A DNA stretch of 5,428 nucleotides from Syntrophobacteria bacterium. Lineage in GTDB: Bacteria; Desulfobacterota; DSWW01. The stretch spans positions 1 to 5,428 of the forward strand of contig JAQYVQ010000064.1 in assembly GCA_030145435.1 (NCBI GenBank), given 5' to 3'. Positions 1 to 5,384 of this stretch are shown one piece after another. Both the position numbers and the translations under genes were made by a program. The notes beneath the pieces are model-generated. The model worked only from the letters and a program-made list of their open reading frames with translations. It had not been told where the DNA came from and ran no database searches. Every line of letters starts with the position of its first letter. Positions within the stretch are counted from its first letter, which is position 1.

Positions 1-425
1 TCCTGCGGCTGGCCCGGGAGATCGTCGGGCAGGAGAAGGACGCCGCCGCAGGGGCGCGACGCCTGATGGATTGGGTCTACGAGAACCTGGAGAAGCGCCC
101 GACCGTGAGCCTGCCGAGCGCTCTCGAGGTGCTCGAAGACAGGGCGGGAGATTGCAACGAACATGCGGCCCTCTTGGCCGCCCTGGCACGGGCTGCAGGG
201 CTTCCGGCTCGGCTCGTGGTGGGTGTGGTCTACACGGGCAATGGGTTCTTCTATCACGCGTGGAACGAAGTGTGGGTCGGTGGCTGGGTCAGCCTCGACC
301 CGGTGATGGGGCAGTTCCCGGCAGATGCGACGCACGTGAAGTTTATCGACGGGGGCCTTGAAGAACAGATGCGGATGGCCCAGGTGATCGGCAGGCTGTC
401 CATGGAAATCCTGGAGTACAGATGA
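1..425 (+). CDS. Transglutaminase-like domain protein, 3' end (partial)
   Basis: The reading frame is open from the left edge (first full codon at base 3), so the 5' end lies outside the window. The ATG at 66 has no Shine-Dalgarno sequence, and the codons before it continue a helix-like stretch, so I do not take it as the start. The protein has the transglutaminase/protease-like core: a catalytic Cys in GDCNEHA (codon 153-155), His in FYHAWNEV (255-257) and Asp in SLDP (297-299), in the usual order and spacing. Such domains act as thiol transamidases or proteases, often outside the cytoplasm. The substrate cannot be told from sequence, and any signal peptide or N-terminal domain is not visible. 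Its TGA overlaps the ATG of the ABC ATPase gene (ATGA, 422-425), so the two are probably translationally coupled. Family call is firm; function is unknown. Confidence 0.9.
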   Translation, partial: LRLAREIVGQEKDAAAGARRLMDWVYENLEKRPTVSLPSALEVLEDRAGDCNEHAALLAALARAAGLPARLVVGVVYTGNGFFYHAWNEVWVGGWVSLDPVMGQFPADATHVKFIDGGLEEQMRMAQVIGRLSMEILEYR

Positions 426-1180
426 TCGAACTGCGAGAAGTGACCAAGCAATACCGGGATCTGGTGGCGGTCAACCGCCTTTCCCTGCACGTCAACCGGG
501 GCGAGGTGTTCGGGTTTCTCGGGCCCAACGGGGCAGGCAAGACCACCACGATCAAGATGATTGCCGGACTGATGCGGCCCACCGAGGGAAGCGTCTTGGT
601 TGGCGGGATCGATGTGGCGCAAGACCCGATTCGGGCGAAGGCCCTGATGGGTTTCATTCCGGACCGCCCCTTCCTGTACGAGAAGCTCACCGGAGAGGAG
701 TTCCTCCGGTTCATCGGAGGCCTCTACCGGGTCGATGGCCGGCAGCTCGCGCAAAGGGTAGACGAGTTGTTCGAACTCTTCAGCCTGCGGGACTTCCGGG
801 ACGAGTTGATCGAAGGCTATTCCCACGGAATGCGGCAGCGGCTCGTGATGGGCGCCGCCTTTCTCCATCATCCCGAGGTGGTGATCGTGGACGAGCCGAT
901 GGTGGGGCTCGACCCCCAAGGGGCTCGGCTCGTAAAATCGATCTTCCGGGAACTGTGCGCCCGGGGCAAGACGATCTTCATGTCCACCCACACCCTCGGG
1001 GTTGCCGAGGAGGTGTGCGACCGCATCGGCATCATCCACAAAGGGGAGCTCATCGCCCTGGGAACCAAGGAAGAATTGCAGCAGCAGGCAAAGGGGGGAG
1101 CGGAACGGCTGGAATCCATCTTCCTCCAGCTCACCGGAGGGGAAGAAATGACCCGGGTCGTCGAGTATTTGAGATCATGA
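422..1180 (+). CDS. ABC transporter ATP-binding protein (ABC-2 exporter type)
   Basis: This 252-residue protein is a complete single ABC nucleotide-binding domain. Walker A is GPNGAGKTT (residues 34-42), the signature motif is YSHGM (133-137) in place of LSGGQ, Walker B is VVIVDEP (153-159) with catalytic Glu158, the D-loop is GLDP (162-165) and the switch His is His190. The Q-loop position reads IPDRPFLY (79-86), with Asp81 where Gln is usual. YSHGM is common in ATPases that serve ABC-2-type exporters. The protein would sit on the cytoplasmic face of the inner membrane and power the permease encoded immediately downstream. A GGAG lies 5 nt before the ATG, inside the preceding gene. The stop overlaps the permease start (ATGA, 1177-1180). 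The transported substrate is not identifiable. Confidence 0.96.
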   Translation: MIELREVTKQYRDLVAVNRLSLHVNRGEVFGFLGPNGAGKTTTIKMIAGLMRPTEGSVLVGGIDVAQDPIRAKALMGFIPDRPFLYEKLTGEEFLRFIGGLYRVDGRQLAQRVDELFELFSLRDFRDELIEGYSHGMRQRLVMGAAFLHHPEVVIVDEPMVGLDPQGARLVKSIFRELCARGKTIFMSTHTLGVAEEVCDRIGIIHKGELIALGTKEELQQQAKGGAERLESIFLQLTGGEEMTRVVEYLRS

Positions 1181-2877
1181 AGGACACGTTTCTGTACCTC
1201 CTGCACCCTTCCTGGCGGTCCCTCTGGAACCGGGACCGCGGGAAACCGGGCTCCGGGACGATCAAGAACGCGGTGATCTTCACCCTGGGCGCCCTCTTCT
1301 GGGTGGGGATTTTCTACCTGTTCTACCGCGTGCTCTCCTACTTCCAGGGCGTGGAGGTGATCGGGAACATCCTGGCCGTGAAGCTTCTCACCATGATCAC
1401 GGTCGTCTTCTTCTCCCTACTGGTCTTCAGTAACATCGTCACGGCCCTGTCCGCCTTCTACCTGTCCGACGAACTCGTGCTCCTGCATTCGATGCCCCTC
1501 TCCCTGGAACGCATCTACCTTGCCAAGTTCACGGAGACCCTGCTCAGCTCTTCCTGGATGATCGTGTTGTTCGGTATGCCCGTGTTCGGCGCCTACGGGG
1601 TGGTCTACAGGGCGTCCTGGGATTATTACGGGGCGGTCCTGCTCGGGTTCGTTCCCCTTCTGGTCATCGCCGCGGCCGTGGGAATCATCTGCACCATGGG
1701 CCTCGTCCGCCTCTTCCCGGCGCGGAGGACGAAGGAGATCCTTGTTCTTCTTTCCATCCTCGTCATGGTGAGCCTCTATCTGCTGTTCCGGTTCCTCCAG
1801 CCGGAAAGGCTCTTCGAGGAGGCCGAGCTGGATCGGTTCATCAACTTCCTCGCCATGGTCAAGACCCCCTCTTCGGTGTATCTCCCGAGCCACTGGCTCA
1901 CCGAGTTCCTGGTTCCTCTGCTCTTCGGTAAACCGGGAGCACCGCTCTTCCATTTCCTGCTGCTCGCGAGCACCGCCATGGCGTCGGTCACGATCGGCAC
2001 GTGGGTGGGGGGCCGCATCTACATCGACGGTTGGATGAGGTCGCAGGAGGGAGGGGGCACGAGACTCGCGGCTTCTTCCTGGATTCATCGGGCGTCCGAT
2101 TTCCTGACCCGGCCTCTCGGGATGCAGACCCGGGCCGTGGTGAGAAAGGATATCCAGCTTTTCCTGCGCGACACCACCCAGTGGACGCAGCTGCTCCTGC
2201 TGGGGGCCCTGATCGTGGTGTACCTGTACAACTTCCGGGTCCTCGATCTGAAGAAGATCCCCTTGGCCACCGTCTACATGCAGAATCTTCTCTCCTTTCT
2301 GAACATGGGGCTGGCAGGATTCGTGATCTCCGCCGTGGCGATCCGGTTCGTTTTTCCGGCCGTGAGCATCGAGGGAAAGTCCTTCTGGCTCATCCGGAGC
2401 GCGCCGATCTCGATCGAGAGGCTCCTCTGGTCAAAGTTCCGGATGTACCTGGTGCCCCTGCTCGTGCTGTCCGAGATCCTGATCGTGCTGTCCAATTGGT
2501 TCCTGAACGTCTCCGGCTTCATGATGGGCCTTTCGATCGTCACGATGGTGTTCCTCACCGTCGGGATCGTGGGGCTCGGCATCGGGCTCGGGGCGGTCTA
2601 CCCCCGCTTCTTCGTGGAGAACGTCGCGAAGATCGCCACCGGGTACGGAGCGATCCTCTACATGATCCTCGCCATGGGGTTCATCGCCCTGGCCGTGTTC
2701 CTGGAGGCGTGGCCGGTGAACGTGATCTTCATGTCCTATTTTGCAGGAATTGAAATACACGCGTCCCGGTGGGTCCTCGTCGTGTGCGCCCTGGCCCTGG
2801 TTGCGGTCCTCAGCCTGGCCGTCTGCGTGCTCCCCATGCAATTGGGGGTTCGCCACCTGGAGGCGAGAGAGTCCTAG
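1177..2877 (+). CDS. Large ABC exporter permease, about 12 TM segments, internally duplicated
   Basis: A 566-residue integral membrane protein with no ATPase motifs, and so the likely transmembrane partner of the upstream ATPase. Hydrophobic segments are near residues 31-53, 65-92, 125-144, 152-176, 187-207, 256-280, then 336-352, 373-396, 423-441, 449-473, 490-511 and 530-553. The two halves match: LLHSMPLSLERIYLAKF (102-118) and LIRSAPISIERLLWSKF (405-421) share 8 of 17 residues at an offset of 303. The motif resembles the 'LPVS..RLL.AK' element of ABC-2 permeases. A fused 12-TM form could act as one polypeptide rather than a homodimer. The frame stays open upstream to 955, but that part overlaps the ATPase gene. 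The ATG at 1177 overlaps the ATPase stop (ATGA) and begins the first sensible protein. Its ribosome binding site is weak (GAG only), which fits translational coupling. Substrate unknown. Confidence 0.92.
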   Translation: MKDTFLYLLHPSWRSLWNRDRGKPGSGTIKNAVIFTLGALFWVGIFYLFYRVLSYFQGVEVIGNILAVKLLTMITVVFFSLLVFSNIVTALSAFYLSDELVLLHSMPLSLERIYLAKFTETLLSSSWMIVLFGMPVFGAYGVVYRASWDYYGAVLLGFVPLLVIAAAVGIICTMGLVRLFPARRTKEILVLLSILVMVSLYLLFRFLQPERLFEEAELDRFINFLAMVKTPSSVYLPSHWLTEFLVPLLFGKPGAPLFHFLLLASTAMASVTIGTWVGGRIYIDGWMRSQEGGGTRLAASSWIHRASDFLTRPLGMQTRAVVRKDIQLFLRDTTQWTQLLLLGALIVVYLYNFRVLDLKKIPLATVYMQNLLSFLNMGLAGFVISAVAIRFVFPAVSIEGKSFWLIRSAPISIERLLWSKFRMYLVPLLVLSEILIVLSNWFLNVSGFMMGLSIVTMVFLTVGIVGLGIGLGAVYPRFFVENVAKIATGYGAILYMILAMGFIALAVFLEAWPVNVIFMSYFAGIEIHASRWVLVVCALALVAVLSLAVCVLPMQLGVRHLEARES

Positions 2878-4001
2878 GTTCTCAGGAACCAATTCACGGG
2901 CCGGCGAGGACTGACCGGATCCGGATAGGGATCCAGGTAGCCCACGCGAAGAACGAACTGGGGAATCATCCCGGCATCATGGCTGGAAGCGATTCCCGCG
3001 CGGCCGATCTCTTCCTCGAGGATCTGTGTCATGGGATGAAGGGCTATACCTCTCTCCCTGGCCATCAATGCCATCCGTTCGAAACCACGGCCCGCGTCGA
3101 TCAGGTCGGCGACCGATTCCCCGGGACTCGTTATGACGAACCAGCCCCCTCCTTGTCCCGCAAGCTTGGCGGTTTGCTCGACGCTCATCTTCCGCATGCT
3201 CTTCTTCATGAAGTCCTTCGGACGCGTCAAGTTACGAACGTACCACCCCTTCAGTCCTCGGATCTCCATGCCTGCTGTGGTCAGCCCGTCGCGGTGTTCT
3301 TCCTCCGCCTCGTGGCTGAGCCTGAGCCACTTCACCAACTCCTGCTGGGCCTCGTCCCGGTCGGTCTGCCCCCGGAAGGCCTCCACCGTCCCTTCTTCGA
3401 TACATCGGGCGTGCTCGGATCCAGGAGGAAAATAGAACAAACGTCCACCCAGAGGTTCGGCGAGCGCATCAACGTCATACTTCTCGAGTTCCACGGAACG
3501 GTATCCGTGTTTGGCGGTCATGCGCAGGGTCATCCGTTTGAGAGGATAGGGTGCCGGGTTTGCCTTCCGGAGGGTAACCTCGAGGATCTCTTGCTCGCGA
3601 GGGCTTCGGGCCTTGACCTCTATTTGCGCCTCGTATCCCATATCGCCTGCCGCCAGGGAGAGATTCTCCACGAAGGCGCCCAGGGATAGCATCGCCTCAC
3701 GATTGTCGGGGTCCACGGCGGGCAGTCTTCTGTCCGGATCGGCACCAATGATCATCTTTCGATCATCGATCAATCTCACATACCAGGGCTGACTGTTGTG
3801 GCCGCTGGGGGCGAGGGAGGCGTAGTGAAGGATGTGCCCCAGGGCAGGGTCGATCCCCGCAACGGGTGACTCGATGCGCAGCCCGGAACGGAAATCGGAG
3901 CGCGCGGCTCCCACGGAGGCGGGGATGAGCGGTATTGCACCTGCAACCAGTGCACAGCCACCGAGCATCTTCATGAAACCTCTTCGATCTGTTGTCGTCA
4001 T
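2874..4001 (-). CDS. Tat-exported nitroreductase-family protein (Acg-like)
   Basis: This 375-residue protein starts with a twin-arginine signal: TDRRGFMKM (residues 4-12), a hydrophobic stretch (13-28) and a likely AxA-type cleavage near SVGAA (29-33), so it should be exported folded to the periplasm. The mature part has nitroreductase/Acg-type signatures: HYASLAPSGHNSQPW (59-73), the usual N-terminal FMN-contact region; DAGRGFERMALMARERGIAL (302-321) followed by HPMTQ; and a C-terminal LRVGYLDPYPDPVSPRRPV (351-369). Family members bind FMN and reduce nitro groups or quinones, although Acg itself (Rv2032 of Mycobacterium) is not a typical reductase; the reaction here is unknown. A strong ribosome binding site lies 7 nt before the ATG. 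The gene has its own promoter region with a TetR-type operator and ends convergently on the ABC permease gene with a 4-bp overlap. An LGGC (13-16) resembles a lipobox but sits too early in the hydrophobic region. Confidence 0.9.
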   Translation of the reverse strand: MTTTDRRGFMKMLGGCALVAGAIPLIPASVGAARSDFRSGLRIESPVAGIDPALGHILHYASLAPSGHNSQPWYVRLIDDRKMIIGADPDRRLPAVDPDNREAMLSLGAFVENLSLAAGDMGYEAQIEVKARSPREQEILEVTLRKANPAPYPLKRMTLRMTAKHGYRSVELEKYDVDALAEPLGGRLFYFPPGSEHARCIEEGTVEAFRGQTDRDEAQQELVKWLRLSHEAEEEHRDGLTTAGMEIRGLKGWYVRNLTRPKDFMKKSMRKMSVEQTAKLAGQGGGWFVITSPGESVADLIDAGRGFERMALMARERGIALHPMTQILEEEIGRAGIASSHDAGMIPQFVLRVGYLDPYPDPVSPRRPVNWFLRT

Positions 4002-4008
4002 GTCACGT

Positions 4009-4014
4009 CTCCTT
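4009..4014 (-). promoter_or_regulatory. Ribosome binding site of the nitroreductase gene
   Basis: The minus strand reads AAGGAG, 7 nt upstream of the ATG at 4001. The near-consensus sequence and good spacing support this start, which also places the twin-arginine motif at the very N-terminus. Confidence 0.85.
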
Positions 4015-4028
4015 GTTTCCTCGTCGTA

Positions 4029-4057
4029 GGCCTAGCCCGCATATTGCGGTCTAGGCC
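4029..4057 (-). promoter_or_regulatory. Strong hairpin in the nitroreductase leader
   Basis: The two arms GGCCTAGCCCGCA (4029-4041) and TGCGGTCTAGGCC (4045-4057) pair over 13 positions with one mismatch (4036/4050), around a 3-nt loop. The structure lies between the proposed operator/promoter and the ribosome binding site. If transcription starts near 4060, the hairpin would be the first thing transcribed. It could stabilise the mRNA 5' end or be a binding site for a second protein. No U-tract follows it on the minus strand, so it is not a typical terminator. Role is inferred; the base pairing is directly visible. Confidence 0.6.
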
Positions 4058-4066
4058 AAGGCCGCC

Positions 4067-4096
4067 ATTGTCACCTCATGGTGACTTTTGGCACAA
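4067..4096 (-). promoter_or_regulatory. Possible nitroreductase promoter overlapping the operator
   Basis: On the minus strand TTGTGC (4096-4091) could be a -35 and GACAAT (4072-4067) a -10, separated by 18 bp. Both are weak matches (3/6 and 4/6). The operator at 4070-4085 falls between and across them, which is the usual geometry for TetR-type repression. An independent promoter is needed here because a terminator seems to follow the regulator gene. The exact elements are uncertain. Confidence 0.4.
4070..4085. promoter_or_regulatory. TetR-type operator, copy 1 (nitroreductase promoter)
   Basis: A perfect inverted repeat, GTCACC-TCAT-GGTGAC, lies 69 bp upstream of the nitroreductase ATG. Both 6-bp arms are identical to those of the two copies in front of the tetR gene, and only the 4-bp centre differs. 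This strongly suggests that the same regulator binds all three. Binding by the neighbouring TetR protein is inferred. Confidence 0.85.
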
Positions 4097-4120
4097 AAAA
4101 ACAGGGGTGCTGACCCACCC
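4095..4120 (-). terminator. Likely intrinsic terminator of the tetR gene
   Basis: Starting 6 nt after the regulator's stop codon, the minus strand reads GGGTG-GGTCAG-CACCC (4120-4105) followed by CTG and seven T residues (4101-4095). The stem is short (5 bp) but GC-rich, and the T-tract is good. It would separate the regulator's transcript from the nitroreductase gene and leave the latter dependent on its own promoter. Confidence 0.6.
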
Positions 4121-4126
4121 GGAACC

Positions 4127-4732
4127 TTACTCTCCTATGCAAGCCTCACAGATTGCCGTCATGGCTGCCTCCAATCGAAGCCACCCATCCTCACTGCCGA
4201 TATCCACCGCATTGAACACCTTGACATGTCGGCTTCGAACCACGAGATACATGATGGCAGCTCCGAGCAGGGCGGTTATGGCCGCAATGTCCACACCGCT
4301 CTCTTCTGCCACAGGGGAAAGCTCCTCGAGGAGACGCACCGCGGAATCCTCCCGTACCTTTTCCAGCACTTCGGTCAGCTCGTTCCTCTCGACCGTCTCC
4401 CAGGCCAGAATCTCGCTTGTCAGGGGGCGGGACCGGAGAGCCCGCGCGAAGTTGTGCAGCACCGTGCTTGCCGCCTGAGGCAGCGGCTTTCTTCGAAGCC
4501 CCTCCAAGTCACCTCCGGTAAGCTCTTCAAAGGTAGGCCAGAAATCACCAGACACGCCGAAGGCTCTGAGCAGCTCGGGCATGCCTCCGAAGTATCTGTA
4601 AATCAATACCTTGTCCACGTCCGCTTCCCGAGCAACGGCGTTGACCCCGAGCTTGCGAAATCCCCCCTCGGCGAGGAGCCTTCCTACTGCATCGATGATC
4701 TTGTCTTTTGTCTCTTCTTTGTTCCGTTTCAT
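4127..4732 (-). CDS. TetR/AcrR-family transcriptional regulator
   Basis: A 201-residue protein with the TetR layout: an N-terminal DNA-binding domain (about residues 7-50) with helix-turn-helix LGVNAVAREADVDKVLIYRYF (28-48), then a variable all-helical ligand/dimerisation domain (about 60-200) whose ligand cannot be predicted. I chose the ATG at 4732. It has a GGGAGG ribosome binding site 5 nt upstream, and the protein then begins MKRNKEETKDKI, typical of the family. The alternative in-frame ATG at 4801 lies within the -35 element and would place the operators inside the coding sequence. The gene is preceded by two copies of a palindrome that recurs upstream of the nitroreductase gene, so the protein probably represses itself and that gene. 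It is followed by a likely intrinsic terminator. Confidence 0.92.
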   Translation of the reverse strand: MKRNKEETKDKIIDAVGRLLAEGGFRKLGVNAVAREADVDKVLIYRYFGGMPELLRAFGVSGDFWPTFEELTGGDLEGLRRKPLPQAASTVLHNFARALRSRPLTSEILAWETVERNELTEVLEKVREDSAVRLLEELSPVAEESGVDIAAITALLGAAIMYLVVRSRHVKVFNAVDIGSEDGWLRLEAAMTAICEACIGE

Positions 4733-4737
4733 CCATC

Positions 4738-4743
4738 CCTCCC
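4738..4743 (-). promoter_or_regulatory. Ribosome binding site deciding the tetR start
   Basis: GGGAGG on the minus strand stands 5 nt before the ATG at 4732. It favours this start over the upstream in-frame ATG at 4801, which falls inside the promoter. Confidence 0.8.
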
Positions 4744-4748
4744 GATGT

Positions 4749-4764
4749 GTCACCAACAGGTGAC
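4749..4764. promoter_or_regulatory. TetR-type operator, copy 2 (tetR leader)
   Basis: A perfect inverted repeat, GTCACC-AACA-GGTGAC, lies just downstream of the -10 element, at about the transcription start and 5 bp before the ribosome binding site. Its centre is 30 bp from that of copy 3, close to three helical turns, so two dimers could bind on nearly the same face of the DNA. Confidence 0.88.
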
Positions 4765-4772
4765 TGAGCACA

Positions 4773-4801
4773 AGAGTAGTCACCAAAGGGTGACATGTCA
4801 A
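4773..4801 (-). promoter_or_regulatory. tetR promoter (-35 TTGACA, -10 TACTCT)
   Basis: The minus strand carries a perfect sigma-70 -35 box TTGACA (4801-4796), a spacer of exactly 17 bp, and a weak -10 TACTCT (4778-4773). Operator copy 3 fills the spacer, so bound repressor would block RNA polymerase. The predicted start is near 4766, giving a leader of about 35 nt. Confidence 0.75.
4779..4794. promoter_or_regulatory. TetR-type operator, copy 3 (in the tetR promoter spacer)
   Basis: A perfect inverted repeat, GTCACC-AAAG-GGTGAC, occupies 16 of the 17 bp between the -35 and -10 of the tetR promoter. This is a direct structural argument for autorepression. Confidence 0.9.
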
Positions 4802-4847
4802 GCGCTTTTCGGGGGATCGATGTGTTTTTTCTGCTGGAGGGATTGCC

Positions 4848-5246
4848 TTACTGAGGGGTGTTGATTTCCGTGACCTGGTCGTTCAGGGTCCAGTAGTCCC
4901 ACAAATAGCCAAGGAAGAACAGTCCGCCCGTGAGCAGGTAGACGAGTCCCGTGAGCCATTTGCCCATATAGAACCTGTGGACCCCGAACAACCCGAGGAA
5001 GGTGAGGAGAATCCATGCAACGGAATAGTTCACTCGGCCCGTCTGGAACCTCACATCCGCTTGACGGTCCATGGAAGGGATCAGGAACAGGTCGATCAGC
5101 CAGCCGATGCCGAGAAGCCCCAGGGTGAAGAACCAGATGGTCCCGGTAATCGGCTTTCCGTAATAGAATCGGTGAGATCCCGTGAAGCCGAAGAGCCACA
5201 GGATGTAGCCGATGGACTTGAGGTGTGAGTCGTTCTGGTTCTCCAC
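4848..5246 (-). CDS. Membrane protein with two tandem TM2 domains
   Basis: A 132-residue protein made of two TM2 domains. The first (about residues 10-56) has GSHRFYYGK (23-31) and ends GWLIDLF; the second (about 74-121) has GVHRFYMGK (88-96) and ends GYLWDYW. Each holds two TM helices joined by the conserved GxHRFYxGK turn, and the aspartate near the end of the second helix (Asp52, Asp117) is present in both. This gives a four-TM inner-membrane protein of unknown function. The start is GTG at 5246: GAGGAG lies 8 nt upstream, whereas the ATG at 5254 is out of frame and directly abuts that ribosome binding site. It is followed by the tetR promoter with no clear terminator between them, so some read-through into tetR is possible. 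The upstream side is a dispersed-repeat-like sequence. Confidence 0.9.
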   Translation of the reverse strand: MENQNDSHLKSIGYILWLFGFTGSHRFYYGKPITGTIWFFTLGLLGIGWLIDLFLIPSMDRQADVRFQTGRVNYSVAWILLTFLGLFGVHRFYMGKWLTGLVYLLTGGLFFLGYLWDYWTLNDQVTEINTPQ

Positions 5247-5254
5247 AGGGACAT

Positions 5255-5260
5255 CTCCTC
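5255..5260 (-). promoter_or_regulatory. Ribosome binding site for the GTG start of the TM2 gene
   Basis: GAGGAG on the minus strand ends 8 nt before the GTG at 5246. This fixes a non-ATG start and excludes the overlapping out-of-frame ATG at 5254. Confidence 0.75.
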
Positions 5261-5326
5261 TTTCCTAGCAGCCCGTTGAAAAGCTGGTGGAGGCTGTTCA
5301 AAAAGTTCCAGATGCAAGGCAGGCAA

Positions 5327-5358
5327 AACTGGATCCCCGCGAAGGCGGGGATCCAGTT
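5327..5358. repeat. REP-like perfect 14-bp hairpin
   Basis: AACTGGATCCCCGC (5327-5340), loop GAAG, and GCGGGGATCCAGTT (5345-5358) pair perfectly over 14 bp. This is the typical extragenic palindrome whose translation gives the spurious peptide WIPAFAG. There is no T-tract on either side, so it is not a canonical terminator, although such a stem can stall transcripts or protect 3' ends. Confidence 0.8.
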
Positions 5359-5369
5359 CAACATTCCGG

Positions 5370-5384
5370 CGTACTTCCTGTACG
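5370..5384. repeat. Small hairpin within the repeat element
   Basis: CGTAC-TTCCT-GTACG forms a 5-bp stem. It is flanked by TTCAAC (5357-5362) and GTTGAA (5384-5389), which could extend the structure with an asymmetric bulge. Confidence 0.45.

Noticed and set aside
66..68. ATG at 66 as the true start of the transglutaminase-like gene
   Set aside because: There is no ribosome binding site, and the frame is open and protein-like back to the window edge.
955..1176. In-frame upstream extension of the permease (74 extra residues)
   Set aside because: It lies inside the ABC ATPase gene in another frame, encodes an Arg/Gly/His-rich shadow sequence, and the ATG at 1177 has the coupled ATGA overlap.
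2001..2753. Open frame of 250 codons on the plus strand inside the permease gene
   Set aside because: High-GC shadow frame rich in Arg, Gly, Pro and Asp with no domain; the permease frame gives a convincing membrane protein.
2769..3689. Open frame of 306 codons on the plus strand opposite the nitroreductase
   Set aside because: It is antisense to a gene with clear family motifs, and its translation has no recognisable domain.
3865..3871. GGGTGAC half-site inside the nitroreductase gene
   Set aside because: There is no matching GTCACC arm at the right spacing.
3950..3965. LGGC in the nitroreductase N-terminus as a lipoprotein lipobox
   Set aside because: The Cys is at residue 16, only five residues after the RRGFMK motif, leaving too little hydrophobic region before it; AxA-type cleavage further on fits better.
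4510..4523. GTCACC-TCC-GGTAA resembling a fourth operator inside tetR
   Set aside because: The spacer is 3 bp rather than 4 and the second arm is imperfect; probably chance.
4733..4801. Longer tetR start at 4801 (23 extra residues)
   Set aside because: This ATG overlaps the -35 box, so it would lie upstream of the predicted transcript and put both operators in coding sequence; the ATG at 4732 has a proper ribosome binding site.
4798..5364. Open frame on the minus strand starting MLNWIPAFAG
   Set aside because: The beginning is the translated REP hairpin, a known spurious peptide, and the rest is a shadow of the TM2 gene.
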